From NCBI GenBank assembly GCA_020975725.1, contig QXJR01000012.1, forward strand, positions 523,501-587,500: DNA of 64,000 bases. Direction: 5' to 3'. Each line of letters begins with the position of its first letter. The first letter of the stretch is position 1. The DNA comes from Picocystis sp. L7. Lineage: Eukaryota; Chlorophyta; Picocystophyceae; Picocystales; Picocystaceae. Under the pieces are notes generated by a model. It searched no databases. It was not told the origin of the DNA and saw only the letters and a list, made by a program, of their open reading frames with translations. Positions 8,289-20,165 of this stretch are shown one piece after another. The translations under genes were made by a program, and so were the position numbers.

Positions 8289-11200
8289 ATGGACCCCCTC
8301 CGACGGATTCGAACCAGGATGACATGTCTCGCAGAGGAAGCAAAGCAGGGTCGGGGTCCACTACGAAGCCCCTCCGTCCCTCGAACGCAGCTGTCGAACT
8401 TTCCGCCCAAGCGCGTGGCAAACGGACCATCCCCCGCCGAGGACGACATGACTCTCTGTCAGCAGTCCTCTGCGGGAAGGGTGCATGCTCCCGGCACTGG
8501 ATTGCGCGCCAAAACTCGAGGCGGCATCAGTGCATCGCCAATCGCACTTGCAAAGCGCACTTCGTCCGCGCACGTGCATGCGATGGAGTCTCGAACGCGT
8601 CGGAACACGTCCAAGCGAGACAAAGCAAAGGATCGGCTGCAGGAATTGGAGAGCCTGCGCAGCTCGGGAGCTCGGCGGGCGGAACAGTTCGAGCTGCGCG
8701 AGGAGGACGCCGTGTACGACGTGTACGAGGAAGACGACTACGCCAGTTTGGTGCAAAAGAGAAGGGAAGAGGCGGGAAGTTTCATCGAAGACGACGAAGG
8801 GATCGGATATGCGGATATAGGGGAAGAAGACTGGGAAACTGGACAGTACGAGGACGACGCAGAGGAAACGGACAACGCCAAAAAGAGGAAAGCACCTGCC
8901 ACGGGAAATGGCCGAGAATCCAAACCACGAAAAAAGCCTGAAGTCAAAGAAACGGGATCCAAACGCGTGACGGACATGTTTCTAGCTGGCGCAGCTCCGA
9001 GGAACATGGGAGCAAGGCGCGAAAAGAGAACGCAGGAAGCTACTCCGTTGGCAGATGACCTGCTGGACGATATTCTGGCCGGATTGGATGAAGGAGACGT
9101 GGGACAAAGCCTGAAACCCGCACCAGAAAAGAAATCAAACCAAATGGCATCAAACCTCTCTTTGCCACCGCCCTCGAGTGTTGGCTGTCCGAAGGAGGAC
9201 TTGCCACTGGCCACACAGGTGGACGCAGATGCGCTGCTCATGGATAACCTTCCCTTAGAGGACGAGCCCAAGCTTCCCCTACCAGAAATCTCCAAGGACA
9301 AGGTAACTGCTCAGAAAGAAAAGGAAGATCACATTGTGAATGACGAACCACTCAACATTGACGGGCATGTTTCACCAGAACCACCTGCGAAGAAAGTGCG
9401 TTTTGATGAGCCTGGGCCGCAAGACCTACCAAGGAAGAGTGGTTGGCAGGCTGCCATCGCCTCGCAACAAGCAGACGTTCATGAGGATGACAAAAACAAA
9501 ATTCTAGATATCCAAACCGTCGTAACCAACTCCAAGGCTTTGCCCGTAGATGAGGATGGCAGTCTCCCTTTCTACTACATGGATGCCTACGAGGAACCTT
9601 CAGCCCGGGGCATTTCCGACAAGGTCTTTCTGTTTGGTAAAGTGCCAGTTGGTCAACAGTTTGTCAGTTGCTGTGTACAAGTCAGGAACACGCCACACGT
9701 TATGTATGTTGTACCAGTCGCAGGTGTATTTAATGATGATGACGGTAAACTTGCCCAGCTTGAAGCAGCAGCCGGGGATGGAAGTATGACTGGCAAGGCA
9801 AAACTCCTACAGTATTTGAACCGCCTAGGGCTGGAACTGAAGGAAGAACTGCACTCCCTGCTGCGCACAGTAGGCATCAAGGATGCGTCAATGAAGCCCG
9901 TGAGGCGCTCCTATGCATTTGAGTCGGATAGTATTGCAAAGGGTTCCCAGTACGTGATGAAGGTTTCTTATTCTTCGCAGCAGCCTTTGCTACCAGCAGA
10001 TACCCAAGGAAAGCTGTTTACTTGCATTTTAGGCACACAGACAAGCACTTTAGAGGCGTTGCTGCTGAAAAGAAAAATTATGGGCCCGTCATGGCTTGCA
10101 GTGCACAAAGCCACGCATGTCCCATCAGCCTATGGAATGAGCTGGTGCCACCTAGAAGTTGCTGTAGAGAACTTTAAAGATGTTCGTCAGGGGAGCAGTA
10201 ACCGATCGCCGCCTCCGCTTGTTGTCACTTCTTTGAACCTGAAAACTATCGTCGATCCCCGGAACAGCACCATGGAAATTGCTGCAGCAAGTGTTGTAAC
10301 CATTCATGATGTCAAAGTGGACGGTCCCACCACGCGGGAAGAATGGAACTCTTCCAAAAGGCAGCGGCATTTTGCAGTTGTTCGACGACTCGATGGTGTG
10401 CCTTACCCTTCAGGTTTCGAGGATCAGGCCAAACAGCAGAACGAGTCTGAGTTGGGACGACGCAATGGGGGCATCATTCTGTCGATTCAACCTAGTGAAA
10501 GGGCACTCCTTGGCTTTATGATGGCAAAGCTGCACCAGATAGATCCAGATGTTATTGTGGGACACAACATTGCAGCTGGAGATCTTGATGTGCTGCTGCA
10601 TCGGATGAACAAGCTGAAAGTTCCGCATTGGTCCAGAATCGGACGCCTGAAAAGAACTAAGTTCCCCAACCTTAGCGGAGGAGGTACTCAGTATGGGGGC
10701 GGTGCAAGTGCTGGCACACTGTCAACCATAGCAGGACGCCTTCTCTGCGATACATACCTGAGCTCCAGGGAGCTTCTGAGGCAAGTAACCTACACGCTCA
10801 CTTCTCTTGCAAGTTTGCAACTTGGTGAACGTAGAAAAGAACTTAGTTACGCAGATGTCATATCTGCTTACAGCTCCTCCGAAAAGTTGCTACAGGTAGT
10901 GGAATGTGCAAACTATGACGCATGGCTGAGCTTGGCGCTGATGTTCCACATGTCGGTTATCCCGCTTTCAAAACAGCTGACCAACTTGTCAGGCTCGCAA
11001 TGGAACAAGACTCTGCAAGGGCAACGGGCCCAGCGGATTGAAATGCTGCTGCTGCACGAGTTTTACGAAAGGAAGTTCATGCTTCCTGACAAACTGTCCT
11101 TCAAAGAAAGGCAACGCATTGCTCGAGCCAAAAGCATTGCTGAAGGCAGGGAAGAGGAGGAGGGGGAAGATCCCACCCATGCACCGGAGGGTCGAAAGAA

Positions 11201-13061
11201 GGGCCCGGCCTACGCTGGTGGTCTGGTGCTTGAGCCAAAGAAAGGACTTTATGACAAGTTCGTATTGTTGCTTGATTTCAACTCGTTGTACCCTTCAATC
11301 ATCCAGGAATACAACATATGCTTCACGACAGTGGATCGCCCCAAAGATGGATCCGTTCCATCTTTGCCAGACGAGAACAGCACAGCAGCGCCCCTACCCT
11401 CCGTGATTAAAAAGCTGGTCCAGAGGCGGCGACAAGTGAAGGACCTGATGAAGAACGAGAAGGACCCACTGAAGAAGCAGCAACTTGACATCCGGCAGCA
11501 AGCTCTGAAACTGACGGCTAATAGCATGTATGGCTGTCTAGGCTTCACAAACTCTCGATTCTACGCGAAGCCCCTGGCCCAACTGGTCACATCCCAAGGG
11601 CGCGAAATTTTGCAGAATACTGTCAATATAGTGCAGGAAAAGCTTGGGCTCGATGTCATATATGGCGACACAGACTCGATTATGGTCAACACTGGAAGCG
11701 AGGATTTAGCACAGGTCCGGCAGATCGGGCTTGCAATAAAGAAGGAGGTGAACCAACACTACAAACTCCTGGAGATAGAGATGGATGGCATTTACAAAAG
11801 TATGCTCTTGCTGAAGAAAAAGAAGTACGCAGCCCTCTTAGTTGAACCAACTGGTGATGGTGGCTTCACCACACGAATGGAGCAAAAAGGAATTGACATT
11901 GTTAGAAGGGATTGGTGTCCACTTTCCAAAGATTGTGGAAACTTTGCCCTTGCGAACATTCTTTCCGGGAGGCCTTGCGAGGAGGTGGTTGATACCATAC
12001 ACGAGGAGCTGAGGAAAGTGAGAGAGAGACTGGATGCAGGCGAGGTATCGCTCAACAAATTCATCATTACGAAGCAACTCACGAAGTCTCCAGAGGATTA
12101 TCCGGATGCTAAGCAGCAACCACATGTTCAGGTGGCCCTTCGTAGAAAAGCAGCTTCTAAGCGGGATGGTGTAGCAGCCGGAGAAACTGTGCCCTACATA
12201 GTGTGTGTGCACATAGGGGAAGAGGACAAGCATTCTTCCTCCCTTGCAGAAAGAGCCAGACACCCAGAGGAAGTTGCTGCTAGCAATGGTCAACTGGTTC
12301 CGGACATTGTATACTACCTATCGCAACAGATTCATCCAGTAGTGTCAAGACTGTGTGCATCTATTGAGGGTACAGATCCTGCTCATCTAGCTGACTGCTT
12401 GGGTTTGGACCCCTCGCGATTCCATAAAGCGAATTCTGGAGGAGGTCTAGCCAGAGAAGATGCTCTTCTCACAGCTGCCCTCACGTTAGATGATGATCAG
12501 CGATACAAGGATTGCTACCCCTTTACAGTGTGCATGGCAAACGGAGAGCAATTCAACTTTCCTGGTGTGTCCAAGGCGCTTGAGAACAGCTCTTTGGATG
12601 GTGTTATGAGGCCACCAGACAGCACATCCAGCGAAACGTTGTCTGGATCAACCTTGGCAAACCAGGCAGTTCTCCAGGCAAGGAAATGGATATCGGAGTT
12701 CTACGATGGTGAATTGAAGTGCGATGACGATATCTTCCCCTTTCAGACAAGGGACGTATCCTTACGACGATCACGTGAAGCACATCTTGGTTCACTTCCT
12801 GCCGATCCCAAAATAACTGGCCAAATGCAGCGAGTTTTTCCGGAAAGCAAGCTGTACACTCAGCTGTGCTATCTCCACAGATTGGTGGACTGCGAAGGCC
12901 TCCTCAAGAGACTCCCGGAAGCTGAGCGTGCAGTTGGTGCCAAAAGAGTAGAATCTCTGCGTTCAACTTTTGATGAAGCGAAACTGTTTGCAGCAAAGTA
13001 CCGAGATCGAGCTGCGTATCGATGGGTGCAGCTGTCGGATTTGTGTGTTGCAGCACGGTGA
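8289..13061 (+). CDS. POLA1: DNA polymerase alpha catalytic subunit
   Basis: A single-exon family B polymerase that starts DNA strands with primase. The frame gives 1590 aa from 8289. An internal Met at 8583 (MESRTRRNTSKRD, residue 99) matches the usual Pol alpha N-terminus and would give about 1492 aa, close to the family length, so 8583 is the likelier start. Residues near 155-180 hold the acidic GSFIEDDEGIGY motif typical of Pol alpha. The exonuclease-like domain has DVIVGHNIAAGDLDVLL. Polymerase motif A is DFNSLYPSII (D996), motif B is ANSMYGCLGF, and motif C is YGDTDS (D1127, D1129), all intact. The C-terminal domain keeps the SKLYTQLCY helix, but its two metal-binding sites have lost most cysteines (only C1415 and C1478 align). 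A retrotransposon sits directly upstream. Confidence 0.95.
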   Translation: MDPLRRIRTRMTCLAEEAKQGRGPLRSPSVPRTQLSNFPPKRVANGPSPAEDDMTLCQQSSAGRVHAPGTGLRAKTRGGISASPIALAKRTSSAHVHAMESRTRRNTSKRDKAKDRLQELESLRSSGARRAEQFELREEDAVYDVYEEDDYASLVQKRREEAGSFIEDDEGIGYADIGEEDWETGQYEDDAEETDNAKKRKAPATGNGRESKPRKKPEVKETGSKRVTDMFLAGAAPRNMGARREKRTQEATPLADDLLDDILAGLDEGDVGQSLKPAPEKKSNQMASNLSLPPPSSVGCPKEDLPLATQVDADALLMDNLPLEDEPKLPLPEISKDKVTAQKEKEDHIVNDEPLNIDGHVSPEPPAKKVRFDEPGPQDLPRKSGWQAAIASQQADVHEDDKNKILDIQTVVTNSKALPVDEDGSLPFYYMDAYEEPSARGISDKVFLFGKVPVGQQFVSCCVQVRNTPHVMYVVPVAGVFNDDDGKLAQLEAAAGDGSMTGKAKLLQYLNRLGLELKEELHSLLRTVGIKDASMKPVRRSYAFESDSIAKGSQYVMKVSYSSQQPLLPADTQGKLFTCILGTQTSTLEALLLKRKIMGPSWLAVHKATHVPSAYGMSWCHLEVAVENFKDVRQGSSNRSPPPLVVTSLNLKTIVDPRNSTMEIAAASVVTIHDVKVDGPTTREEWNSSKRQRHFAVVRRLDGVPYPSGFEDQAKQQNESELGRRNGGIILSIQPSERALLGFMMAKLHQIDPDVIVGHNIAAGDLDVLLHRMNKLKVPHWSRIGRLKRTKFPNLSGGGTQYGGGASAGTLSTIAGRLLCDTYLSSRELLRQVTYTLTSLASLQLGERRKELSYADVISAYSSSEKLLQVVECANYDAWLSLALMFHMSVIPLSKQLTNLSGSQWNKTLQGQRAQRIEMLLLHEFYERKFMLPDKLSFKERQRIARAKSIAEGREEEEGEDPTHAPEGRKKGPAYAGGLVLEPKKGLYDKFVLLLDFNSLYPSIIQEYNICFTTVDRPKDGSVPSLPDENSTAAPLPSVIKKLVQRRRQVKDLMKNEKDPLKKQQLDIRQQALKLTANSMYGCLGFTNSRFYAKPLAQLVTSQGREILQNTVNIVQEKLGLDVIYGDTDSIMVNTGSEDLAQVRQIGLAIKKEVNQHYKLLEIEMDGIYKSMLLLKKKKYAALLVEPTGDGGFTTRMEQKGIDIVRRDWCPLSKDCGNFALANILSGRPCEEVVDTIHEELRKVRERLDAGEVSLNKFIITKQLTKSPEDYPDAKQQPHVQVALRRKAASKRDGVAAGETVPYIVCVHIGEEDKHSSSLAERARHPEEVAASNGQLVPDIVYYLSQQIHPVVSRLCASIEGTDPAHLADCLGLDPSRFHKANSGGGLAREDALLTAALTLDDDQRYKDCYPFTVCMANGEQFNFPGVSKALENSSLDGVMRPPDSTSSETLSGSTLANQAVLQARKWISEFYDGELKCDDDIFPFQTRDVSLRRSREAHLGSLPADPKITGQMQRVFPESKLYTQLCYLHRLVDCEGLLKRLPEAERAVGAKRVESLRSTFDEAKLFAAKYRDRAAYRWVQLSDLCVAAR

Positions 13062-14784
13062 CCAGACCGCTGTTCCCCTACTCCATTTTCTCAAGCAGAA
13101 TATGAATTGCTTGAACAGATGTGAATCATTTTTCAGGTGCAGCTGCCGCTTCCATAATACACACTCTCTGCTCCAACCCCTCGACCTGTTTCTTATACGC
13201 AAGCTTTTATGGTTGTCTTTGTCCGCGTCTTATGAGCAGCATCGGGTACCTCAACTTTGGGAGAATGATCAAACACGCATTGGCGGAAACCAATGCTTTC
13301 TTGTACCATGGGAACGAGGAACTCTAGCACTCGCTCTTCTTTGAATTATAAACTCTTGCGGGGGTGCACGGTGCTGTTGCTGTACGAGCCATCAATGCGT
13401 TTGCCTTCTCTTGCAGACATTGACGAGAAAATTTGGGCCTTGAAAAATTTAAGTGTTCTTGAAGCACGGAAGATGGACATGAAATTCGATGTTGTTTGTC
13501 CCTACCCGTTATTGAGGATTGTTGCCTGTGCTTGGAATTGGATGGGCACCTGACATAAAGAGGTTAAAGCAAGCTTTCATACTGACTACGTTAGTCTTTC
13601 TTTTCGAACTTTCAATGGGCCATTCGACGTAGTAGTGCCGAGTATTCAAGGACGTAAATTCACCATTGGGTTCCTCTCCGTTGTTGTAGCATGGCCAAAG
13701 TCGCACGGCTACATACTCGCACGGGTTCTCGATTTCCATCAACGCATTTCGTTCTTCTCGCAAAACGAAGTGTCCATCCGCGCATTCATGCATCACACAA
13801 GCACAAGTTATCATCATTGGGAAATCGTGGGCGCATCATAGTGCTTCGATACGCGAGTGTCAAGAGTGTTCATGGCGCACGCACAAATCATTTTGGTGTG
13901 CAGAGATGATGTCTTTGAAGCTCCAAACCACCGGTCAACTATATCGCTCTTCCCACTCTTGTTTTCCTTGAACACCGTCGAATGGAACGAGTGATGCAAA
14001 ATGTCTAGCCATGTTGTCAATGGTGTACGGTCCCGCTCCAACTTGAGCGCCTCCCGTGTTCTTGCGAGTAACCTAGAATCGATTGGGTATGGCTCGCATG
14101 GACGGCAACGCTAGATGCTTGCCATTGGCTTTGGGAGGGATGTGATGATGCGAGAAAGCGACGGGGACGTGTTCAATATGCGTAGGATGGAGAACGGAGA
14201 GAGTTTGACGACGACGTTGCGATGAACCACTCGACAGAAAGGGGGACTCGCGTTTCTCGAATCACCATTGCGTTGTCGTAGCAAGAGGGGTATGCGTCAG
14301 CTTGCAGATGCCCTTGCAGCCCACATGTGCCTTGTTCGGCCAAGCGCAAGCGAGGTTACGCCTCATGCAAGCAAGACGTGTGAATCCCCGGCTCATCGTC
14401 CTCTATGTAGGACACATGGGGATTCGTACAAAGAGTTCCCTTCTCTCTTCCTCGTTTCCACCGCTTTCCTACGACTTCGATTGGAAGCCTCGTGTCGTTT
14501 CGTCGGGCGGATCCTTCCACAGCGTGCGTTCTCTCGTTCACCGACCGAGTGCTTCGGGCTCGTCCGGGTGGATGTGGAGGACTTCCTCCGCGTTTTCCCC
14601 CCTCCGATTTCGTCCTCTTGGGTCACTCGTCCTCCAAATCCACGCCAACCGTCGTGTTTCCATCCTTCGTTTCCCCGTTGGCTCTTCCTCTTGTCCCATG
14701 GGTTGTTGCTGGTGGGAGGGGAAGGGAGACCGTGTGGCTCATGTCGGGAGAGAGTGGGCTGAGGACGTCGAAGGCAGGATCGCG
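13062..14784. other. Gap of 1.7 kb with weak unrecognised open frames
   Basis: No gene could be named between POLA1 and LTV1. The AT content is higher than in the neighbouring genes. Two minus-strand open frames, 13814-14041 and 13509-13817, lie end to end and look partly protein-like (blocks such as IVDRWFGASKTSS and EYVAVRLWPCYNNGEE). They lack a recognised family and clear splice sites, and could be a decayed gene or transposon. The right end is LTV1 promoter and leader. Confidence 0.35.
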
Positions 14785-16131
14785 ATGGGACGCCGGAGTC
14801 GACGCTTCGTGGACCGCCGCACCGCCGCGACGTACGCGCTGGTGTCTTCGGATTTCCTGCGTCCAGGAGGAAGGGAGGATGGCGATGCGCCCACGCGAAC
14901 CTGGATGCGCGTGGACGACCGTGCCGAGGAGGAAGAGGAAGACGAGGCGCACGTCCACGCGCCTGCTTCGTCCGGTCCCTCGGACGCGCTTCCTTGGTCC
15001 CTTCGGCGCGAGATCTTGTCCATGGGACTGCCAGACGACGGATACGACTACTCGAAACACCTGCGAGAAACAGGTGGCGGCGCACGCACCGTCCTCGTCG
15101 CGCCGCACCCGCCACGCGCCGCCGAAGACGAGCGCGCCATCGACGCCAGGCGTCGCAAGGCGGACCTGGCGCACGAGGACGGCGTCGGAGAAGACGCCTA
15201 CGAGGTCCTTGGCATGCGTTCGGCGCTCCAGGACGCCGTGGCCGCCGCCATGGACGCAGCCACGCGCTCGGACGTCCAGGACGTCGCACGAGCCATGGGC
15301 CAAGAGGAGTGCGAGGAGCTCCAGGACGACTTCGTGAGGCTGGCGCTGCGCGAAGCGTCCTCGGAGGACGAGGAAGGCGCAGCTGGAGCTCTGCAGCGAC
15401 GGCACGAGCAACACGCCTCGTCTCGGCGGCCTCGGCGTGACGACGACGCCGACGCCTTCGAGGCGTACTTGTCGCGCTTGTACGCGAGTGATTCGGAAGA
15501 GGAACGCTGGGAAGAGACGAACGTCGCGTCCCAAGCTGCCATGGCGCCGGATCTGGTTCCCATGCGTCCTCCCACCGCCGAAGAGATCGAGAAACGAGAC
15601 GCACGGGACGCAGATCTGGCCAAGACGGCGACACGTGCGTGGTTGGAGTCGCGCTCGGACTCGTCCGACGTCGAAGGCGGCCTATCCGCGTCGGAATCCG
15701 ACGCAGATGGCGAGTTCGCGAGGAGGGAAGCGAAGGTGGTTGACGGATGCGAAGCGCAATGGGGATTGGCCGCACGCATGGCCAGCGCCTGCCGAGTGGC
15801 AAATGCAGCTCAACCCAAGGTCATTGCCACGCCCATAGATGCACGCATCCGGATCTCCAAACGGAGCGGTCTGCCCGCCAGGCAACGCCAAGAAGGTATG
15901 GGAAACGAATCGAATGATGAGGGCAAGGATGATGGAGAGGTCATGGCGGAAACCGAGGAGTTGGGCGAGCGACGAAAAGGCGAAACCATCCAAGAGAAAA
16001 AGAGGAGAAAAGCAGCTGCGAAAGAGATCAAGAGACAGGCCAGGGAAAGGAAAGCCAATGCCAAAGCCCAACAGAAGCACGAAAAGAAGGTACCCCACGC
16101 ACCGTCGACCAGGATCGTTCCGTTGCCATGA
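14785..16131 (+). CDS. LTV1: 40S ribosome biogenesis factor LTV1
   Basis: Encodes 448 aa from 14785 (MGRRSRRFVDRRTAATYALV), the family's basic N-terminus. The frame is open further upstream, but those codons look non-coding. Other hallmarks are the segment LRREILSMGLPDDGYDYSKHL, a long acidic middle region with SDSEEERWEET, and a Lys/Arg-rich C-terminal coiled coil (GETIQEKKRRKAAAKEIK). LTV1 helps assemble the 40S head, interacts with uS3 and RPS20 (eukaryotic uS10), and is removed after casein-kinase phosphorylation before nuclear export or maturation. The protein converges with NDUFV1, with 120 bp between stops. It is intronless. Confidence 0.9.
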   Translation: MGRRSRRFVDRRTAATYALVSSDFLRPGGREDGDAPTRTWMRVDDRAEEEEEDEAHVHAPASSGPSDALPWSLRREILSMGLPDDGYDYSKHLRETGGGARTVLVAPHPPRAAEDERAIDARRRKADLAHEDGVGEDAYEVLGMRSALQDAVAAAMDAATRSDVQDVARAMGQEECEELQDDFVRLALREASSEDEEGAAGALQRRHEQHASSRRPRRDDDADAFEAYLSRLYASDSEEERWEETNVASQAAMAPDLVPMRPPTAEEIEKRDARDADLAKTATRAWLESRSDSSDVEGGLSASESDADGEFARREAKVVDGCEAQWGLAARMASACRVANAAQPKVIATPIDARIRISKRSGLPARQRQEGMGNESNDEGKDDGEVMAETEELGERRKGETIQEKKRRKAAAKEIKRQARERKANAKAQQKHEKKVPHAPSTRIVPLP

Positions 16132-16251
16132 CTTACATTTCGTCACGGGTCGAACCCCAAAGAGGGAAAGACACCCCATTGGAGTGCAAGCAGAAACAAA
16201 GGCAAAACAAGTGGTGTTACGTTTAGATGGAAGTGGCTGTCTGTGCAACAA

Positions 16252-17733
16252 TCAAGCGGCAATGCGCTCTTTCGTGGACCCTGCTGACTTGATGCGGTCC
16301 TCCAGCTCATGGCGGAAGTGACGGATCAATCCTTGGATCGGCCAAGCAGCCGCATCCCCCAGTGCACAGATGGTGTGGCCCTCAATCTGCTTGGTGACCT
16401 CTTGGAGCATATCAATCTCTTCCAAGCGTGCATCGCCTTTTTTCATCCGTTCAAGGATGTTCCAAAGCCACCCTGTGCCCTCCCTGCATGGCGTGCACTG
16501 GCCGCAAGACTCGTGCTTGTAAAAATAAGACAATCGAGCAATGGCATCCACCACATCTGTTGACTTGTCCATCACAATGACGGCAGCTGTGCCCAGACCC
16601 GATTGCTTGGACTTAAGGTCATCAAAGTCCATGAGTGCCGTCTCACACAATGATTTAGGAAGCAATGGCACAGACGATCCACCAGGAATGACAGCGAGAA
16701 GGTTGTCCCATCCACCGCGGACACCACCACAGTGCCTGTCGATGAGTTCCCGCAGAGGAATACTCATCTCTTCTTCCACTGTGCACGGGTGGTTGACGTG
16801 TCCACTGATGCAGAAGAGCTTGGTCCCATGGTTGTTCTTTCGTCCGAAACCCGAAAACCAACTTGCACCTCTACGCAGGATGGTTGGTGCCACAGCAATT
16901 GTCTCTACGTTGGTGACCGTGGTCGGACACCCATACAAGCCCACTCCTGCTGGGAATGGAGGCTTCAGACGGGGCTTGCCCTGCTTGCCCTCCAGGCTCT
17001 CCAGCAGAGCAGTCTCCTCTCCACAGATATACGCCCCGGCACCATAGTGGATGTAAAGGTCATAGTCATACCCGCTGCCACAGGCATTTTTCCCCAGTAG
17101 GCCCGCATCATATGCTTCCTTCCTGGCCCTCTCCAGGGCAAGCCTTTCATTGACGTACTCTCCACGTATGTATATGTAGCAGATGCGGGCACCCATGCCT
17201 ACACCGGCGAGGAGGCAGCCTTCCAAAAGCTTGTGCGGATCATGCCGCATGATCTCACGATCCTTGCATGTGCCCGGTTCAGATTCATCCGCGTTGATCA
17301 CGAGATAGGCTGGTCTTCCGTCCGATGCTTTGGGCATGAAGCTCCACTTGAGGCCGGATGGGAAGCCCGCTCCTCCTCGTCCCCGCAGTCCCGACGCCTT
17401 GACTTCGTTGACAATCCAGTCTCGTCCCATTTCGATCAGCTCCCTGGTCTTGTACCAGTCTCCACGCTTGAGTGCACCCTGCAATGCCAGGAACACGGCG
17501 TTTTCTTTTGTTAGCTTGTGCTTCTGACCTTCCTTTCGCGAGGTGCCAACCCCCCTGCCCGCGTCGACCGCGATACGTCCAGTTCGAGCGCGTACCTTGA
17601 GGAAAGGATCGTGTTTTCCGTAGAGGTTGGTGAATATCCTGTCATCGTCTTGGATACCTCCGAAGCTGGTCTTTTCTCCCGCATCGGCGGAGAAACGCGC
17701 GCAACGCACGACGCTGCAAGGCAGGATCCACAT
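16252..17733 (-). CDS. NDUFV1: Mitochondrial complex I 51-kDa subunit (NDUFV1), FMN/NADH site
   Basis: Two exons, 17733-17596 and 17478-16252, give 454 aa. The 117-bp intron (GTACGC..TTGCAG) contains no stop and is a multiple of three, so unspliced RNA stays open with 39 extra residues. Splicing joins KHDPFLK to [10 protein letters not shown] exactly as in the family. The N-terminus [19 protein letters not shown] is a mitochondrial presequence. The NADH/FMN domain shows [16 protein letters not shown]. Cluster N3 ligands are in [15 protein letters not shown], with the fourth Cys in [12 protein letters not shown]. The subunit takes hydride from NADH in the matrix arm of complex I. Confidence 0.95.
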   Translation of the reverse strand: MWILPCSVVRCARFSADAGEKTSFGGIQDDDRIFTNLYGKHDPFLKVRARTGRIAVDAGRGVGTSRKEGQKHKLTKENAVFLALQGALKRGDWYKTRELIEMGRDWIVNEVKASGLRGRGGAGFPSGLKWSFMPKASDGRPAYLVINADESEPGTCKDREIMRHDPHKLLEGCLLAGVGMGARICYIYIRGEYVNERLALERARKEAYDAGLLGKNACGSGYDYDLYIHYGAGAYICGEETALLESLEGKQGKPRLKPPFPAGVGLYGCPTTVTNVETIAVAPTILRRGASWFSGFGRKNNHGTKLFCISGHVNHPCTVEEEMSIPLRELIDRHCGGVRGGWDNLLAVIPGGSSVPLLPKSLCETALMDFDDLKSKQSGLGTAAVIVMDKSTDVVDAIARLSYFYKHESCGQCTPCREGTGWLWNILERMKKGDARLEEIDMLQEVTKQIEGHTICALGDAAAWPIQGLIRHFRHELEDRIKSAGSTKERIAA

Positions 17734-18567
17734 CGCTGCACGTCAGCTCGTGCTTTCTCGAGCCGTGGACCGGCACGTGTGGGTCCATGGACATGGCAAC
17801 ATCGGACCCTTTTCTCTTCCTTCCGTTTGCAGACGCATCGATCCTCCTCTCCTCGCGTCTTGGATGCGTTCGCACGTGGCTTCTACGCGTCGTAGGGCTT
17901 CCTCGACCTCCGATGTTGCCCGTTTCCATCTTCCTGGCGCGGCCGTCGCTTCGGTGTCGCGTCTCTCACCTCCTTCCCTGTTCGAGGACGTCCTTGTGGG
18001 GACGCAGGAGGTGCCATCCGCGACGCAAGGCGCGCGAAAAGGACGCCATGGATGCGCCAATTCGTGCGCCACGCTCGAACGCGATGGCGTGGCGCAGTCG
18101 TGCGAGCCTCCAACGAACCCTCGAGCATCCCGATCGCCGACGAGGGATCGTGCTGCAAACCCCAGAGATCCTCCACGGCGAACGGGCGAAGTTGGCGGTT
18201 TCGGTTGGCGCCCACCTGCGCCGCACCCGCAGAGGAGGCACGGTAAAGAGACGATCCATCCTCTGCGGCAGAGGGCGATCCTCGGTTCCTCTCTTTTGGA
18301 TCGAGATCATTCCCCCTCCTTCGAGATCGTCTCGATGGGGATCTCCTCGGACTCTCCCCCCGGGAAGGGACCCACCGCCTCCCCCAGCCCCCGGGGGGCT
18401 CCCCCCTTCGCCTCCGATCCCCGTCGAGGAAGCCCCGCGGCCTCCCAAGGACCGGTGGCAAAGCACGTCCTCGACGGGGATCGATCCTCCCGCCTCGGTC
18501 CACTGGGCCTCCACCTCACGAAGGGTGCGTCTCACAAACGCAAGAACAACCGCGCGCCACGAACGCC
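17734..18567. promoter_or_regulatory. Divergent promoter region, NDUFV1 / UBE2D
   Basis: An 834-bp GC-rich gap between divergent starts. It includes GGATCGAGATC near 18298 and TTCGAGATCGTCTCGATGGGGATC near 18321-18344. Long open frames here are base-composition artefacts and show no family match. Confidence 0.4.
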
Positions 18568-19500
<933 letters not shown>

Positions 19501-20165
19501 TGCAGTGGAAGGATGGGGAGCGGCGTTTGTGTGGCATGTCTGCTTTGTTACTGATGATTGATGGGTGGATCGCGGCGTCCTGGAGAGGACGTCGGACGTC
19601 CACTGCATAGCAAATAAAACGAATGTTTTGCACCATCTCACCCTCTTTCATCTTGCGTGACGGTTCGAGGCTGGGCTTCGGTTCGTTGCACGTCCGTGCG
19701 AGTCGCGTGCGTTTGATGCCGATGGAGCAGCACGGGGAGAGCCACTGGTTCCCTGAGCAGTACGTTGGACCCGTTGCACCCTGGTTCGGACGCACCGCTA
19801 CCTTCCACGTCTTGGATGCGGCTTGGTCGACCCCTGTTCCGACCCCTTTTCGAGGGAGCATCCCTCCCTTTTCGACGATCTCACGTCCATGGATTCTGCC
19901 GCGATGGAAGGCGCTCGTGTCCGCTCGCCTTCCCGTGCGCCTGGCAGACACCTCGTCACCTCGAGGGAGAGAGACGAGTCCCCTTGACGTGTCCCTGGCC
20001 TCTTTCTCCTCCCACCCCGGTCGACCCCCCCGGTTCGAACCCGCGCGTCCGAAGGGCTTGAAAGGGGACGTGTCCGGTTCATCGGGTGGGGAAAGGGGGA
20101 AGGATGGGGAACGAAGGGCACACGAAGAGGAACCCATCGAACGCGATTGGACGCGCGGCGGCGCC
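19501..20165. other. Intergenic region, E2 3' end and 4E-T-like promoter
   Basis: 665 bp hold the E2 3' UTR with AATAAA at 19613-19618 and then the upstream region of the next gene. No further gene was seen. Confidence 0.5.
19613..19618 (+). terminator. Poly(A) signal of the E2 gene
   Basis: AATAAA about 113 nt after the stop codon. Confidence 0.5.

Noticed and set aside
8307-8320. Minus-strand GGTTCGAATCC near the POLA1 start, B-box-like
   Set aside because: The T-stem does not pair and no other tRNA arms are present.
14393-15802. 469-codon minus-strand frame within LTV1
   Set aside because: Antisense shadow of a GC-rich acidic gene; Arg/Pro-rich translation without homology.
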